Source: a bacterium
GTDB taxonomy: Bacteria; UBP6; JAFGXH01
DNA length: 17,415 bases
Direction: 5' to 3'
Assembly (NCBI GenBank): GCA_027064085.1
Contig: JAMOQH010000037.1
Coordinates: 1 to 17,415 of the forward strand
Part shown: in pieces, positions 1 through 7,155 of the stretch
Position numbering within the stretch: the stretch's first letter is position 1
Layout of the letters: each line of letters begins with the position of its first letter
Notes under the pieces: model-generated
What the model saw: the letters and a program-made list of their open reading frames with translations, nothing else
What the model was told of the DNA's origin: nothing
The model's database searches: none
Translations under genes and position numbers: made by a program

Positions 1-690
1 TTTGATGATATTATTATTAATGAACATATAATTAAACGTGGACTTGCTATTGCAGAAGTGTTTGATAAAACAATTGAGTGGAATAGTAGAATGGTTCTTC
101 AAGATCCAAATTATGATGAATATGAACATATGAAATCAATAGCATTATCATTATATGCATTAAATATTTTAGAAGCAGTATTTTTTAAATCATCATTTGT
201 AACTACATTTGCCTTTGCAGAAAATCATATAATGGAAAGCTCAGCAAAGGCAATAACAAAAATATCTATGGATGAAATTATGCATTATCAAATGACAGTG
301 TATATAATTAAACGTCTTAAAGAGCAACAAGAATGGACAGCAGCATTTGCAGAAATCGAAAATGAAGCAATAGCTATGTATCAACAAGCATATGAAACTG
401 ATTTAGAATGGATTGATTATTGTTATCCTAAAGATAAACATATTCAACTTCTTGGAGTAAGCAATTCAATTTTAAAACAATATGTACAATACAATATGTA
501 TAATGTAATGACAAATGTTAAATTACCAAATATTGTTAAACGTGTAAAAAATCCTTGTATATGGATAGATAAATATTCAAATTTATCAAATGTACAAGTA
601 GCAATGAAAGAAACAGATAGTGCAAATTATTTATTAGGTAAACTTGATACTGAAATAACTAGTGCTGATTACGAATCTTTTCTTTTATAA
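1..690 (+). CDS. nrdB: Ribonucleotide reductase class I, beta (small) subunit, 5'-truncated by window
   Basis: The frame is open from base 1, so only the last 229 residues are present; a GTG at 58 is internal and is not the start. The class Ia beta subunit houses the diiron-tyrosyl radical cofactor that the large subunit uses to reduce ribonucleotides. Visible signatures are AFAENH followed by MDEIMHYQ. These match the E. coli NrdB helices that supply the Glu204, Glu238 and His241 iron ligands (FAFAE... and DEALH). The tail 'SANYLLGKLDTEI' matches the conserved C-terminal 'SYLVGQIDSEV' segment that docks on the alpha subunit. The radical tyrosine region lies upstream of the window. With the MazG-like gene downstream, it points to phage remodelling of the dNTP pool. 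nrdA is probably just upstream, but this cannot be seen. The family call is secure; only completeness is unknown. Confidence 0.95.
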   Translation, partial: FDDIIINEHIIKRGLAIAEVFDKTIEWNSRMVLQDPNYDEYEHMKSIALSLYALNILEAVFFKSSFVTTFAFAENHIMESSAKAITKISMDEIMHYQMTVYIIKRLKEQQEWTAAFAEIENEAIAMYQQAYETDLEWIDYCYPKDKHIQLLGVSNSILKQYVQYNMYNVMTNVKLPNIVKRVKNPCIWIDKYSNLSNVQVAMKETDSANYLLGKLDTEITSADYESFLL

Positions 691-707
691 TTTAATAAAA
701 AAAGTAT

Positions 708-887
708 ATGATGACTGAATTTGAAATAAGAAAAAAAATAGAACGATATCGTGTATCAGATGCACCTATGCACATTAAGGACGCTGCTATAAAAAAATTA
801 GAAGCCAAACTACATACAAGTAATGAAGTAGCTCGTCAGCAATATGCTGATGCTGCTCCTGACTTGTCAGATATACAACAAGATTAA
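708..887 (+). CDS. Small hypothetical protein (59 aa)
   Basis: Open frame of 59 codons starting at tandem ATGs (708 and 711), 17 bases after the nrdB stop. The product begins MMTEFEIRKKIERY and ends SDIQQD. It is charged and looks helical, with a central 'MHIKDAAIKKLEAKL' segment, no membrane segment and no cysteine. No strong Shine-Dalgarno is visible before the ATG pair, so expression may depend on coupling to nrdB. Codon use (GAA, AAA, ATA, GAT) matches its neighbours, and the following gene starts 10 bases after its stop with a good ribosome site, so it fits the gene array. I do not recognise a family. It is too short to be certain. Confidence 0.7.
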   Translation: MMTEFEIRKKIERYRVSDAPMHIKDAAIKKLEAKLHTSNEVARQQYADAAPDLSDIQQD

Positions 888-896
888 GGAGAACAT

Positions 897-1178
897 ATGA
901 AATTTAAAAAATTCAAAAAAACAATCAGAAAATTAGAAGCAGAATTACCAGATGATGTAAACAATAAATTATCAAAAAAAGTTTTAAAAGAAGTTCCAAA
1001 AAAAGATAGAAATATGTTTATTGAAGCAACTTTTGATATAGTTAATTTAATAAAATTTATATATGGAAATGAAGAAAATGAAGACAATATTAATATTGAC
1101 GATGAATTACAAGATGAATTTTTAAGCTTAAGCATAGAGGTATGCCCAGAATGTAAAAAAATGACTATTAAGAAATAG
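897..1178 (+). CDS. Hypothetical acidic protein with C-terminal CxxC
   Basis: 93 codons. The start is fixed by an AGGAGA ribosome site 6 bases before the ATG, overlapping the end of the previous ORF. The N-terminal third is very basic (MKFKKFKKTIRK). The middle (about 40-60) is a hydrophobic-alternating stretch (MFIEATFDIVNLIKFIYG). Then comes a strongly acidic run (NEENEDNINIDDELQDE), and the protein ends CPECKKMTIKK. The single CxxC pair is half of a possible zinc knuckle and might bind metal only as a dimer. Function unknown. A long antisense frame (884-1135) is judged a shadow because this strand has the ribosome site and the neighbours' orientation. Confidence 0.75.
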   Translation: MKFKKFKKTIRKLEAELPDDVNNKLSKKVLKEVPKKDRNMFIEATFDIVNLIKFIYGNEENEDNINIDDELQDEFLSLSIEVCPECKKMTIKK

Positions 1179-1235
1179 TTTATTTTTATTAAATAAAAAG
1201 AAATAAAAAATGAAAATTTTAGAAGAAGAAATATA

Positions 1236-1442
1236 ATGGATTATTTATCTATTCATTTTATGATATATTTAGGAAGATGGATTTTATCATCTTTCGTAAT
1301 GATGGCTCCATTGTATTTATTAGTTAAATATAAATGTTGTATTGGATCCAAGTATTCAGAGTATATACATTTATTATTAGTACAAATAATTGGATCCATT
1401 ATATTCTATAGAATAGACTATTATATTTTTAAAGGAAATTAA
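1236..1442 (+). CDS. Small two-helix membrane protein
   Basis: 68 codons. Two hydrophobic segments are visible: about residues 5-29 (FMIYLGRWILSSFVMMAPLYLL) and 45-64 (HLLLVQIIGSIIFYRIDYYIF), separated by a short loop with a CC pair and basic residues. A purine-rich AGAAGAAG precedes the start. The stop overlaps the next ATG (TAATG), so the two products are probably translationally coupled. Placed among phage metabolism genes, it is not assignable to a named holin or spanin family. Two GGATCC sites lie inside it. Membrane location is well supported; function is unknown. Confidence 0.7.
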   Translation: MDYLSIHFMIYLGRWILSSFVMMAPLYLLVKYKCCIGSKYSEYIHLLLVQIIGSIIFYRIDYYIFKGN

Positions 1443-1582
1443 TGAATAAAATATTAAATACATTGTTAATAACAGTATTGGCTACAGCAGCAGGAATGGC
1501 AGTGACGCATCATACAGATTATGCTATTCTTGGAATTATTGCATATTTAAGTATGTTACAGTTTAAATACGAGGATAAATAA
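1442..1582 (+). CDS. Small one- or two-helix membrane protein (46 aa)
   Basis: 46 codons beginning MNKILNTLLITVLATAAGMA and ending LSMLQFKYEDK. Its ATG shares one base with the stop of the preceding membrane protein gene (TAATG), and AAAGGA lies 5 bases upstream. There is one clear hydrophobic N-terminal helix with the look of a signal anchor, then 'THHTDYA' and a second weaker apolar stretch (ILGIIAYLSMLQF). The paired membrane ORFs could form a two-component membrane unit; that is inference from coupling only. No family recognised. Confidence 0.65.
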   Translation: MNKILNTLLITVLATAAGMAVTHHTDYAILGIIAYLSMLQFKYEDK

Positions 1583-1583
1583 A

Positions 1584-1793
1584 ATGAAATTAAAAAAAAT
1601 AGTTAAATATATAAATGAAAAAATTGATGATCAATTTTATTTAAAAATTACAAAAAAAGGTAATATTAAAGTTTATTCAAATAAAGTAGCAGCTATGAAA
1701 ATAAAACCTACATCTAAAAATAATTCTTATGATTCTTTTGATATGATGACGTTAATGTTTATGATAGAATCAAAATTAACACAAAATAAATAA
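1584..1793 (+). CDS. Small basic hypothetical protein (69 aa)
   Basis: 69 codons. ATG lies 2 bases after the previous stop, with GAGG at a workable distance inside the previous gene. The product is lysine-rich in its first 45 residues, with alternating hydrophobic and polar residues suggesting a small beta sheet (FYLKITKKGNIKVYSNKVAAMKI). It ends with a methionine-rich helix (DMMTLMFMIESKL). No membrane segment and no recognisable motif. Tight packing and an identical codon style support it as real. Confidence 0.7.
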   Translation: MKLKKIVKYINEKIDDQFYLKITKKGNIKVYSNKVAAMKIKPTSKNNSYDSFDMMTLMFMIESKLTQNK

Positions 1794-1806
1794 ATAAAGG
1801 TAAAAT

Positions 1807-2196
1807 ATGAGTAAACCGTTAGTAGATATAATGAATTTAAATCTTACCAGATATGGCAAAAATTTTGATTTAGAAAAATTTAAAAAAACATTTTATGAAG
1901 AAGTAGATGAAATGTTTGAAGGTATCAAGAATAATGATATAAATGAAGCTATAGATGGAGCCAATGATGCTATTGTAGTTTTAGGTGGTTTCATTACACA
2001 ACATGGATATAATCCAGAACTAACTCTTAAACAAGTTGTAAAAGAAATTAAATCACGAAATCAATCTAAAAAACAGTACAATAGATGGAAAGAAGATCCA
2101 AAACTACAAGATGTAGAAAAATGGGAAAAAGATAAAACACAAGATCCGACTACATTATATAAAGCAGATTTTAGTACTTGTAAAATAAGAAAATAA
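1807..2196 (+). CDS. MazG / PRA-PH-like all-alpha NTP pyrophosphohydrolase
   Basis: 129 residues starting 6 bases after an AAAGG ribosome site. The MazG-superfamily metal-binding pattern is visible: E32xxE35, then E47xxD50 eleven residues later, with N53-D54 on the same helix face. The following helix (AIVVLGGFITQHG) resembles the hydrophobic core helix of phage PRA-PH-type proteins. The C-terminal part (SKKQYNRWKEDPKL ... LYKADFSTC) resembles the tail of short phage members of this group. Such enzymes hydrolyse NTPs or dNTPs to NMP and pyrophosphate using Mg2+, and phage versions are thought to tune nucleotide pools or ppGpp. Its position after nrdB suits this. Substrate cannot be told from sequence. 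Confidence 0.8.
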   Translation: MSKPLVDIMNLNLTRYGKNFDLEKFKKTFYEEVDEMFEGIKNNDINEAIDGANDAIVVLGGFITQHGYNPELTLKQVVKEIKSRNQSKKQYNRWKEDPKLQDVEKWEKDKTQDPTTLYKADFSTCKIRK

Positions 2197-2198
2197 CT

Positions 2199-2230
2199 TA
2201 ATAATTTTCTTAAAAAAACAAGAATTATTA
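2199..2230 (+). terminator. AT-rich hairpin after the MazG-like gene (possible weak terminator)
   Basis: Immediately after the stop at 2196, the strand 2199-2211 pairs with 2220-2230 (about 11 A-T/G-C pairs with a two-base bulge, loop AAAAAAAC). There is no good T-run downstream, only TATAGTATAAT, which belongs to the following promoter. It could reduce read-through from the nrdB-mazG group or process the mRNA, but such hairpins also arise by chance at this base composition. Confidence 0.35.
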
Positions 2231-2239
2231 TAGTATAAT
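2210..2239 (+). promoter_or_regulatory. Sigma70-like promoter for the structured RNA and tRNA
   Basis: A perfect TATAAT lies at 2234-2239. TTAAAA at 2210-2215 (4 of 6 matches to TTGACA) sits 18 bases upstream. Predicted transcription starts near 2246, six bases before the first strand of the long helix at 2252. The fit between the promoter and the start of structure supports a dedicated RNA transcript. AT-rich DNA gives many TATAAT matches, so the placement is the main argument. Confidence 0.55.
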
Positions 2240-2245
2240 AAATTT

Positions 2246-2440
2246 TAATAAGTCTTACTTTTATGTAACTTCGGGAGACTATAAAATCCGTAAGACCGCA
2301 GTTGGGCATCTGAGGAAAAAGCCAACGAAACCAAGAAGCCTACTATAACACGCCTTTAAAAATAAAGCACGAAGTTAGAGGAATTTAAAATTTTTGGGAG
2401 TAGGTCGATAAATAAAATTAAAAATTTTAAATAATTAAAC
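2246..2440 (+). ncRNA. Unrecognised structured RNA upstream of the tRNA
   Basis: This protein-free stretch is clearly richer in G and C than its surroundings and folds well by eye. Helix A: 2252-2258 with 2290-2296 (GTCTTAC/GTAAGAC), continued by 2259-2264 with 2281-2286, leaving a TCC bulge and a CTTCGG-containing tip. Helix B: 2301-2305 with 2322-2326 (GTTGG/CCAAC), loop containing CTGAGGA. Helix C: 2339-2344 with 2399-2404 (CCTACT/AGTAGG), enclosing hairpin E (2354-2358 with 2363-2367). A 13-bp pairing D joins 2383-2395 to 2420-2432 and has helix C's 3' strand in its loop, so C and D are either a pseudoknot or alternative folds. It does not match tmRNA, RNase P RNA, SRP RNA, 6S RNA, common riboswitches or a group I intron as I know them. 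The 3' end is set only by the tRNA. Confidence 0.55.
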
Positions 2441-2446
2441 ATACTC

Positions 2447-2521
2447 TGGCAGGTAGCTCAATGGTTAGAGCCAGTCGCTCATAACGACTTAATCAGAGTT
2501 CGATTCTCTGTCTGCCAACCA
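2447..2521 (+). tRNA. tRNA with CAT anticodon (Met or, more likely, lysidine-type Ile2)
   Basis: Complete cloverleaf. Acceptor TGGCAGG/TCTGCCA (one G-T pair), D-arm GCTC-AATGGTTA-GAGC, anticodon stem AGTCG/CGACT with loop CTCATAA, four-base variable loop, T-arm CAGAG-TTCGATT-CTCTG, discriminator A and an encoded CCA (2519-2521). The first pair is T-A and the anticodon stem lacks the three G-C pairs of initiators, so it is not tRNA-fMet. The 8-base D-loop is as in bacterial tRNA-Ile2, whereas elongator Met often has nine. The many ATA codons in this window would benefit from an ATA-reading tRNA, but Met cannot be excluded. It would be released by RNase P from the transcript that carries the upstream structured RNA. 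Confidence 0.93.
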
Positions 2522-2562
2522 TAAAAAAATAATCATAAAAAAAAATCAATACAAGGAGATAT

Positions 2563-2793
2563 ATGGAATTTATAATAATAGGAATAGTTACATTTTTTAA
2601 TTTAGCAATATTGTTAAAAAAATATCAAACAGAAAGATATGTTGATATGCTTTTAGATATTTTAGCTTTCATTATATTAAGTAAAATTTTTGGAGGAACA
2701 TTAGGTGGAATGATGATAGCAATGATTGGATCTATGCTACTTAGTTTATACTTATTGTTTGCAATAAAGAAATCAAATGTCAGAACAATTTAA
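2563..2793 (+). CDS. Small hydrophobic membrane protein (76 aa)
   Basis: 76 codons with a strong AAGGAG site 7 bases before the ATG. Hydrophobic segments are at about residues 2-18 (EFIIIGIVTFFNLAILL), 29-42, and 48-68 through a glycine/methionine-rich GGTLGGMMIAMIGSMLLSLYLLF stretch. The sequence between (KKYQTERYVDM) is polar and basic. It probably spans the membrane two or three times. First of four overlapping small ORFs that run to the convergent junction. Its size suits a holin-like or superinfection-type protein, but no family is recognised and no endolysin is in view. Confidence 0.75.
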   Translation: MEFIIIGIVTFFNLAILLKKYQTERYVDMLLDILAFIILSKIFGGTLGGMMIAMIGSMLLSLYLLFAIKKSNVRTI

Positions 2794-2950
2794 TACAATA
2801 AAAATATTTATTTTAATAGCTTTTACTTTAATAATATTATTTATAAGTTGGTATTTGCTTATTGCAGTAGCAGCCATTTTAGTCATATATTATATATCAA
2901 AACTATTAACAACAATCAATAATCTTACAAAGGAGGCAGAACATGAGTAA
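2777..2950 (+). CDS. Small membrane protein overlapping the previous gene (57 aa)
   Basis: 57 codons beginning MSEQFNTIKIFILIAFTLII. It starts inside the previous gene in a different frame (17-bp overlap), so translation is probably coupled. Residues 9-42 are almost continuously hydrophobic with one Trp (FISWYLLIAVAAILVIYYI), enough for two short or one long membrane helix. A polar tail follows (LTTINNLTKEAEHE). Its last codons carry the AAGGAGG site of the next ORF. Confidence 0.65.
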   Translation: MSEQFNTIKIFILIAFTLIILFISWYLLIAVAAILVIYYISKLLTTINNLTKEAEHE

Positions 2951-3053
2951 TAAATTATTACAAGAAGATTTAAACAAATTAAACAAAAAACTTGATGAAT
3001 CAATAAAAAAAGCTGATATTAAAATAGAAAAAATTGTTAAAACGAGCAAATAA
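2943..3053 (+). CDS. Small helical coiled-coil-like protein (36 aa)
   Basis: 36 codons starting MSNKLLQEDLNKLNKKLD. A near-perfect AAGGAGG lies 7 bases upstream, inside the preceding gene, which it overlaps by 8 bp. Leucine and isoleucine recur at 3-4 residue spacing (LLQEDLNKLNKKLDESIKKADIKIEKI), predicting one amphipathic coiled-coil helix with no membrane segment. The strength of the ribosome site is the main reason for accepting so short an ORF. Function unknown. Confidence 0.6.
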   Translation: MSNKLLQEDLNKLNKKLDESIKKADIKIEKIVKTSK

Positions 3054-3157
3054 TGAAAAAAGATGAAGAATTTTTTAAAAACATTGAAACATTAGGTATG
3101 AAATTTTTTCATAAATTAGGAATCTTAATCGACAACCTAACTAAGAAATATTCTTAG
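3053..3157 (+). CDS. Small basic protein (34 aa), last rightward gene
   Basis: 34 codons, MKKDEEFFKNIETLGMKFF through DNLTKKYS. Its ATG overlaps the previous stop by one base (TAATG). Its stop at 3155-3157 overlaps by 4 bp the stop of the leftward 1333-residue gene, and its last nine codons form the left arm of the hairpin at 3131-3166. Amphipathic helix likely. Small size makes this tentative; the coupled start and matching codon style support it. Confidence 0.5.
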   Translation: MKKDEEFFKNIETLGMKFFHKLGILIDNLTKKYS

Positions 3158-3166
3158 ATAGGTGTC
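3131..3166. terminator. Strong hairpin at the convergent gene junction, candidate bidirectional terminator
   Basis: The 36 bases form a near-perfect inverted repeat: GAC (3131-3133), bulged A, ACCTA (3135-3139), A-A mismatch, CTAAGAA (3141-3147), loop ATA, TTCTTAG (3151-3157), TAGGT (3159-3163), GTC (3164-3166). This gives 15 base pairs. It covers both overlapping stop codons and reads as a hairpin in either transcript. There is no T-run on either side, so it is not a classic intrinsic terminator. It may terminate phage transcription differently, block exonucleases at both mRNA ends, or limit antisense read-through. Confidence 0.55.
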
Positions 3167-6100
3167 ACGATATCATCAGGAGTTAAATCATCTATAATTT
3201 GAAACATTGATGGTGTGGCTATATTATTCATAAAACCATGGGTTGCAACATCATATGGACTTCTATACATTAAACCAAAATCTTTAGTAAATGCAAATGA
3301 ATCAGTAGGATTTGGAGCATCAAGAAATAATCCCACTGCCATTATGGAGAGCGGATCTTCTTGCATTCTAGTTACTAAGTTTTTATTAGCTCCTAGAGTG
3401 TATTGCATGAACCATTCTAATCCATTAACTTCTAATGATTGCAATAATGGTGGTAAATTTCTATTATAATTTACAAAGGCTTCTGTAACTATTTTTATAG
3501 CTTGTTTTTCTGACATGTTTTGTTCTTCAATTAAAAATCTAAACAACTCTGCTCTAGCAACAAAATCACTATATATCATAGCTTCATGCAAGAAATCAAA
3601 CATTTTTGTTCCTTCTAACATATAAATAGTAGATAAACCATCTTTAATTATTTGTGGAGTCTTATCAATTATTTTTTTAACAGTATCGCTTTGTTCTGCT
3701 ATTTTTTCTAATTTAGAAGCAGCTAATAAATCCTTATCAGAAACATCACTCATAATTGACGTGAATAATCCTGCTTCAAACAAAGGATGAACTGATGAAT
3801 CCTTCATAAGCGTTTTTAAAACTTTTATACGCTTAATAGTTTTTTCTTTTTCTTTTTTATCTAATTTATTTATTTTTATTAATAAATTTAATTTATCTAA
3901 TTCAGACTTTCTATTTCGATAAGATTTAGTTTCTTTTAACATATGCAACTGACCAGCTGCAGTATGCCAAGGAGTTTGTCCATATACAGAAGACCAATTT
4001 AAATTTGATAAAACATTATTTTTAAATACACTAGGAGTTCTTATAACAATATCCATTTTTTCTAAACTTACAACATCTTTCCAGATAGTACTAGCTATTT
4101 CTAGCCCTGTACGTATAGTTTTTGTTATTTTGTTAGTATCTAATATTTTTTCTACTGTTTTGCCTGTAAAAGGTATATTTAAATTAAGAATACTAGGAAC
4201 TCTATTTCCTACATACATTGAAGCGATATCTCTTCGTACTGCAATATATCTTTCTCCTTTTTTCTTTTTAAAAATTTGTTTTTTTATTGAAAATGGAAGA
4301 TTATTATATAATTCTTTTGAACAATTTTCTTCAGTTTGACCATCAGTTTTTGCGTCAGGACCAATTTCTATATATCCACTATTGAATTTATCTTTTCGTT
4401 TATAATTTTTAGCATCTTTTAACATAACTGCATATACTTTTGCATTTATTTTAGCAGATTTCTTTTTTTCATCAATTTCAGCAATCATTTTACCAAGAAG
4501 AATTGGAGCCTTATTATCTTGTAAAGTATTTTTAGCATATTCATCATTATCAAAACTTACTCCATATGTAGGTTTTCCTTCCCAATTAGTAACACGAATA
4601 TAACCATCAATATTTGGTTCAACAACATTATTCATCTGTCTTTCTATTTCTTTTTCTAACTTTGTTTCCAATACTGAATTATATGCTTCTTCATAATAAT
4701 TACCTAAGTTCTTACGTAGTGTAATAATATTATGCAATCTTTTACTATCATTAATTTTAGCAAAAGCTTGTTTCTTAAAGGTATTAGTATTTTTGTTTTT
4801 ATTTACATAATATGCTATACCTTCAACTGCTGTTAATCCTGCTTTTTTATATCCATTTTCTTTCATTTCTTTTTCTACATCTTTAGTATCAAATCCAATA
4901 CGAACATCAACACCTTCTTCATCTGTATCTTTTATATCACCTTTAAAAGGATAGACTCTGGATCCACTTGTTTCAGCATATCTAACTGCTTCTCTTACAT
5001 ATGTATTATGTATAGCCATTACTGACTCTAAGCCCTCTTTATCCATAGAAGCTATCTTTGTCTTATCTTTTGCATTAAAATGCGTAAGAGCCTTTAAAGT
5101 GGACAATCTATTAACTGCTTGCATTGTTCTTTTAAATTGTTTAGCATTCATTCTTAAAGTTTTAAATTTTTCAGGAAGATTATGCATGCTAACTATTTCA
5201 TAAGCTGATTTAGATACAGAGGAACCACTTTTACCTGTAGCCAATTTATATCCTAATCCATTTGCTTGACTTTTATAGTAATTTCTTATTTTTTCACTTT
5301 TTATTTCTTTATCTATATTTTTATATTCAGCTTTTATTGCTTCTTCTAAAGTATTATCATCTGTAAGCATTTTTATTATTTCATCAGAACTATAACTCAT
5401 TAACAAAGATTGCAAATCAGTTCTAATAACAACCTTAGTAAGAAGCAATTGTTCTTTTCTGCTTTTTAAATTATCACTAAAAGATGATTTGATTGTGGAT
5501 CCAACATTAACTATTAAATCTTGTCTGTCTCCATCAAGTTTTTGAGTAATAAGAGATAACTTTTCAAGTTTAGTTGTTAATTCATCATCTTTCTTAATAT
5601 AATTAATGAGTCTATTAAAAGTGTTTTCTGGAGCAATTAACCAACCAAGATTCATAAAACTATCTAAACTTTTACTTAGTTCTGTTAATGTAGCATTTAT
5701 AATTCTTTTCTTTTCTGTACTTTGAAAAGGATTTATTATATTTAATATATTTTTGGTTACTTCAACTGTTTGTCCAAAAACATTATCTTTGTTAGCTAAA
5801 ATAAACTTATCAGTATATTTATCTATTGAGCTTAAAACACCAGCTATTGCTTTAACAGCAGTTCTATTTGCTATTTTTTTACCTTCACTTAGTTTACGTA
5901 CTGACTTTCTATATAAAGTTTCATTTTTAATTGTAAGACTATTGTGCTCCCATAATTTACTAACATATTCTTGAAGAGCTTCATTCCCATCTAAGCCATC
6001 TTGTGTAACAATATTTTTAATTGAATCAATTAACTTATATACATAATGAATAAGATGTGAAAAAAAACTACTATTTTTAGGTAAACCTTTAATTTCAGAC

Positions 6101-7155
6101 TTCATAGAAATAGTTTTTAACACTTCAATAACAGTTTCTTCTGTGGATCCTAAGGCTATAAATTCAGCTAATGCATTATTTCCAAGAAACATTTGATCAT
6201 ATAATTTTTTAGCATGTTCTTTAGTTGTATATTTAGATAATTTTTCTATAGTTATTTCTTCAGAAGCTTTTTCATATAAATTACTTAATTTAGTTATCGT
6301 ATCAGATACTTTTCCTTTTTTATACTGTCTTGCAAATTCTACAGATAAATGTATCAATTCATGCATATATACTTTTTGTGCAGCATTTTCACTATTGGCA
6401 GTTGTATTTGTTAGATCCAATTTTAAAAAAGATTTATCTTTTCCTATTTTTGCAACACCAGCATTTTTTTTAGCATTATTTGCTATATATACTTTAAACT
6501 CATTAAATATAGGAGTTGTACTATCTGTAATTTTACCTAATAAATCTCTGAGATATTTAGTATGTTCATTATCTATTCCATCATTTTCAACTAATGTTTC
6601 AAAGATATCCTTAATTTTATTTGGATCATTCCAAACTTCATCTGTAATTTCTTCATAATTACCTCTACTTAGTGTATTTAATTTTCCATCAGAATAAAAA
6701 ACTATTTCAGATTCAACTGGTAAAACTATGTCATATTCAAGTTCTTTTTTTTGTGCTTTTACATAATTATTAATATTCTCCATAAAAGGAATAGAAACTG
6801 TAGCTCCTGTTTTTGTTTTATTGCTTATACTATTATTTTTTTTGAATGTATATTTTTCTCCATTATCTAATGTAATTATAGTAGAGTCTTCATTTGATTT
6901 TAAATCAACAACAGTATGTATGGTTGGTTCATTGGATCCATCATGATAAACTTCAACCATTCCTTTATTATTATGAATTAAAGCTGCATATTTAAAACTA
7001 TCTTCTTCATTTTTATTTTGAAGCATATCTCTCAATATTATACTTCTTGTTAATTCATCATTAACAATTTCTTCACGCATCCCAGCTTCCATATACTTTT
7101 GTTTTATATCATTAAAAGTATTTATCTTATTTTTTATATTACATTTTGTACTCAT
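3154..7155 (-). CDS. Large internal virion protein with zincin (HExxH) domain, probable ejection protein
   Basis: 1333 residues. ATG directly follows the previous TAA (TAAATG) with AAGGA 7 bases upstream. Residues 265-269 are HELIH, and A-E331-F-I-A lies 62 residues on. This HExxH plus later glutamate layout is that of a gluzincin-type metallopeptidase, with the first half of the protein built round it. A long middle part is lysine-rich. Residues ~1035-1330 contain IVIRTPSVFKNNVLSN and GLEWFMQYTLGANKN, resembling in style the C-terminal region of large phage polyvalent or internal virion proteins (LPD38-like); this is from memory. Size, lack of a signal peptide or membrane helix, and late-cluster position beside the virion polymerase suggest a capsid-interior protein injected with DNA. 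A protease role in the virion or host is inferred. It overlaps the last rightward gene by 4 bp. Confidence 0.85.
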   Translation of the reverse strand: MSTKCNIKNKINTFNDIKQKYMEAGMREEIVNDELTRSIILRDMLQNKNEEDSFKYAALIHNNKGMVEVYHDGSNEPTIHTVVDLKSNEDSTIITLDNGEKYTFKKNNSISNKTKTGATVSIPFMENINNYVKAQKKELEYDIVLPVESEIVFYSDGKLNTLSRGNYEEITDEVWNDPNKIKDIFETLVENDGIDNEHTKYLRDLLGKITDSTTPIFNEFKVYIANNAKKNAGVAKIGKDKSFLKLDLTNTTANSENAAQKVYMHELIHLSVEFARQYKKGKVSDTITKLSNLYEKASEEITIEKLSKYTTKEHAKKLYDQMFLGNNALAEFIALGSTEETVIEVLKTISMKSEIKGLPKNSSFFSHLIHYVYKLIDSIKNIVTQDGLDGNEALQEYVSKLWEHNSLTIKNETLYRKSVRKLSEGKKIANRTAVKAIAGVLSSIDKYTDKFILANKDNVFGQTVEVTKNILNIINPFQSTEKKRIINATLTELSKSLDSFMNLGWLIAPENTFNRLINYIKKDDELTTKLEKLSLITQKLDGDRQDLIVNVGSTIKSSFSDNLKSRKEQLLLTKVVIRTDLQSLLMSYSSDEIIKMLTDDNTLEEAIKAEYKNIDKEIKSEKIRNYYKSQANGLGYKLATGKSGSSVSKSAYEIVSMHNLPEKFKTLRMNAKQFKRTMQAVNRLSTLKALTHFNAKDKTKIASMDKEGLESVMAIHNTYVREAVRYAETSGSRVYPFKGDIKDTDEEGVDVRIGFDTKDVEKEMKENGYKKAGLTAVEGIAYYVNKNKNTNTFKKQAFAKINDSKRLHNIITLRKNLGNYYEEAYNSVLETKLEKEIERQMNNVVEPNIDGYIRVTNWEGKPTYGVSFDNDEYAKNTLQDNKAPILLGKMIAEIDEKKKSAKINAKVYAVMLKDAKNYKRKDKFNSGYIEIGPDAKTDGQTEENCSKELYNNLPFSIKKQIFKKKKGERYIAVRRDIASMYVGNRVPSILNLNIPFTGKTVEKILDTNKITKTIRTGLEIASTIWKDVVSLEKMDIVIRTPSVFKNNVLSNLNWSSVYGQTPWHTAAGQLHMLKETKSYRNRKSELDKLNLLIKINKLDKKEKEKTIKRIKVLKTLMKDSSVHPLFEAGLFTSIMSDVSDKDLLAASKLEKIAEQSDTVKKIIDKTPQIIKDGLSTIYMLEGTKMFDFLHEAMIYSDFVARAELFRFLIEEQNMSEKQAIKIVTEAFVNYNRNLPPLLQSLEVNGLEWFMQYTLGANKNLVTRMQEDPLSIMAVGLFLDAPNPTDSFAFTKDFGLMYRSPYDVATHGFMNNIATPSMFQIIDDLTPDDIVTPI

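Noticed and set aside
884-1135. 83-codon minus-strand frame opposite the CxxC protein gene
   Set aside because: No ribosome site, opposite to all neighbours, and mirrors the composition of the plus-strand gene.
1179-1198. AT-only hairpin (TTTATTT/AAATAAA) after the gene ending at 1178
   Set aside because: Seven A-T pairs without a T-run; expected often by chance in this DNA.
1210-1236. Eight-codon ORF (MKILEEEI) whose stop overlaps the start of the membrane gene at 1236
   Set aside because: It could be a coupling leader peptide, but it has no ribosome site and such short ORFs are common by chance.
2305-2332. CTGAGGA followed by GAAA, resembling hammerhead ribozyme core elements
   Set aside because: The bases between the two elements do not form the required stem II hairpin; they pair instead with 2301-2305. 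No NUH cleavage site in the right place.
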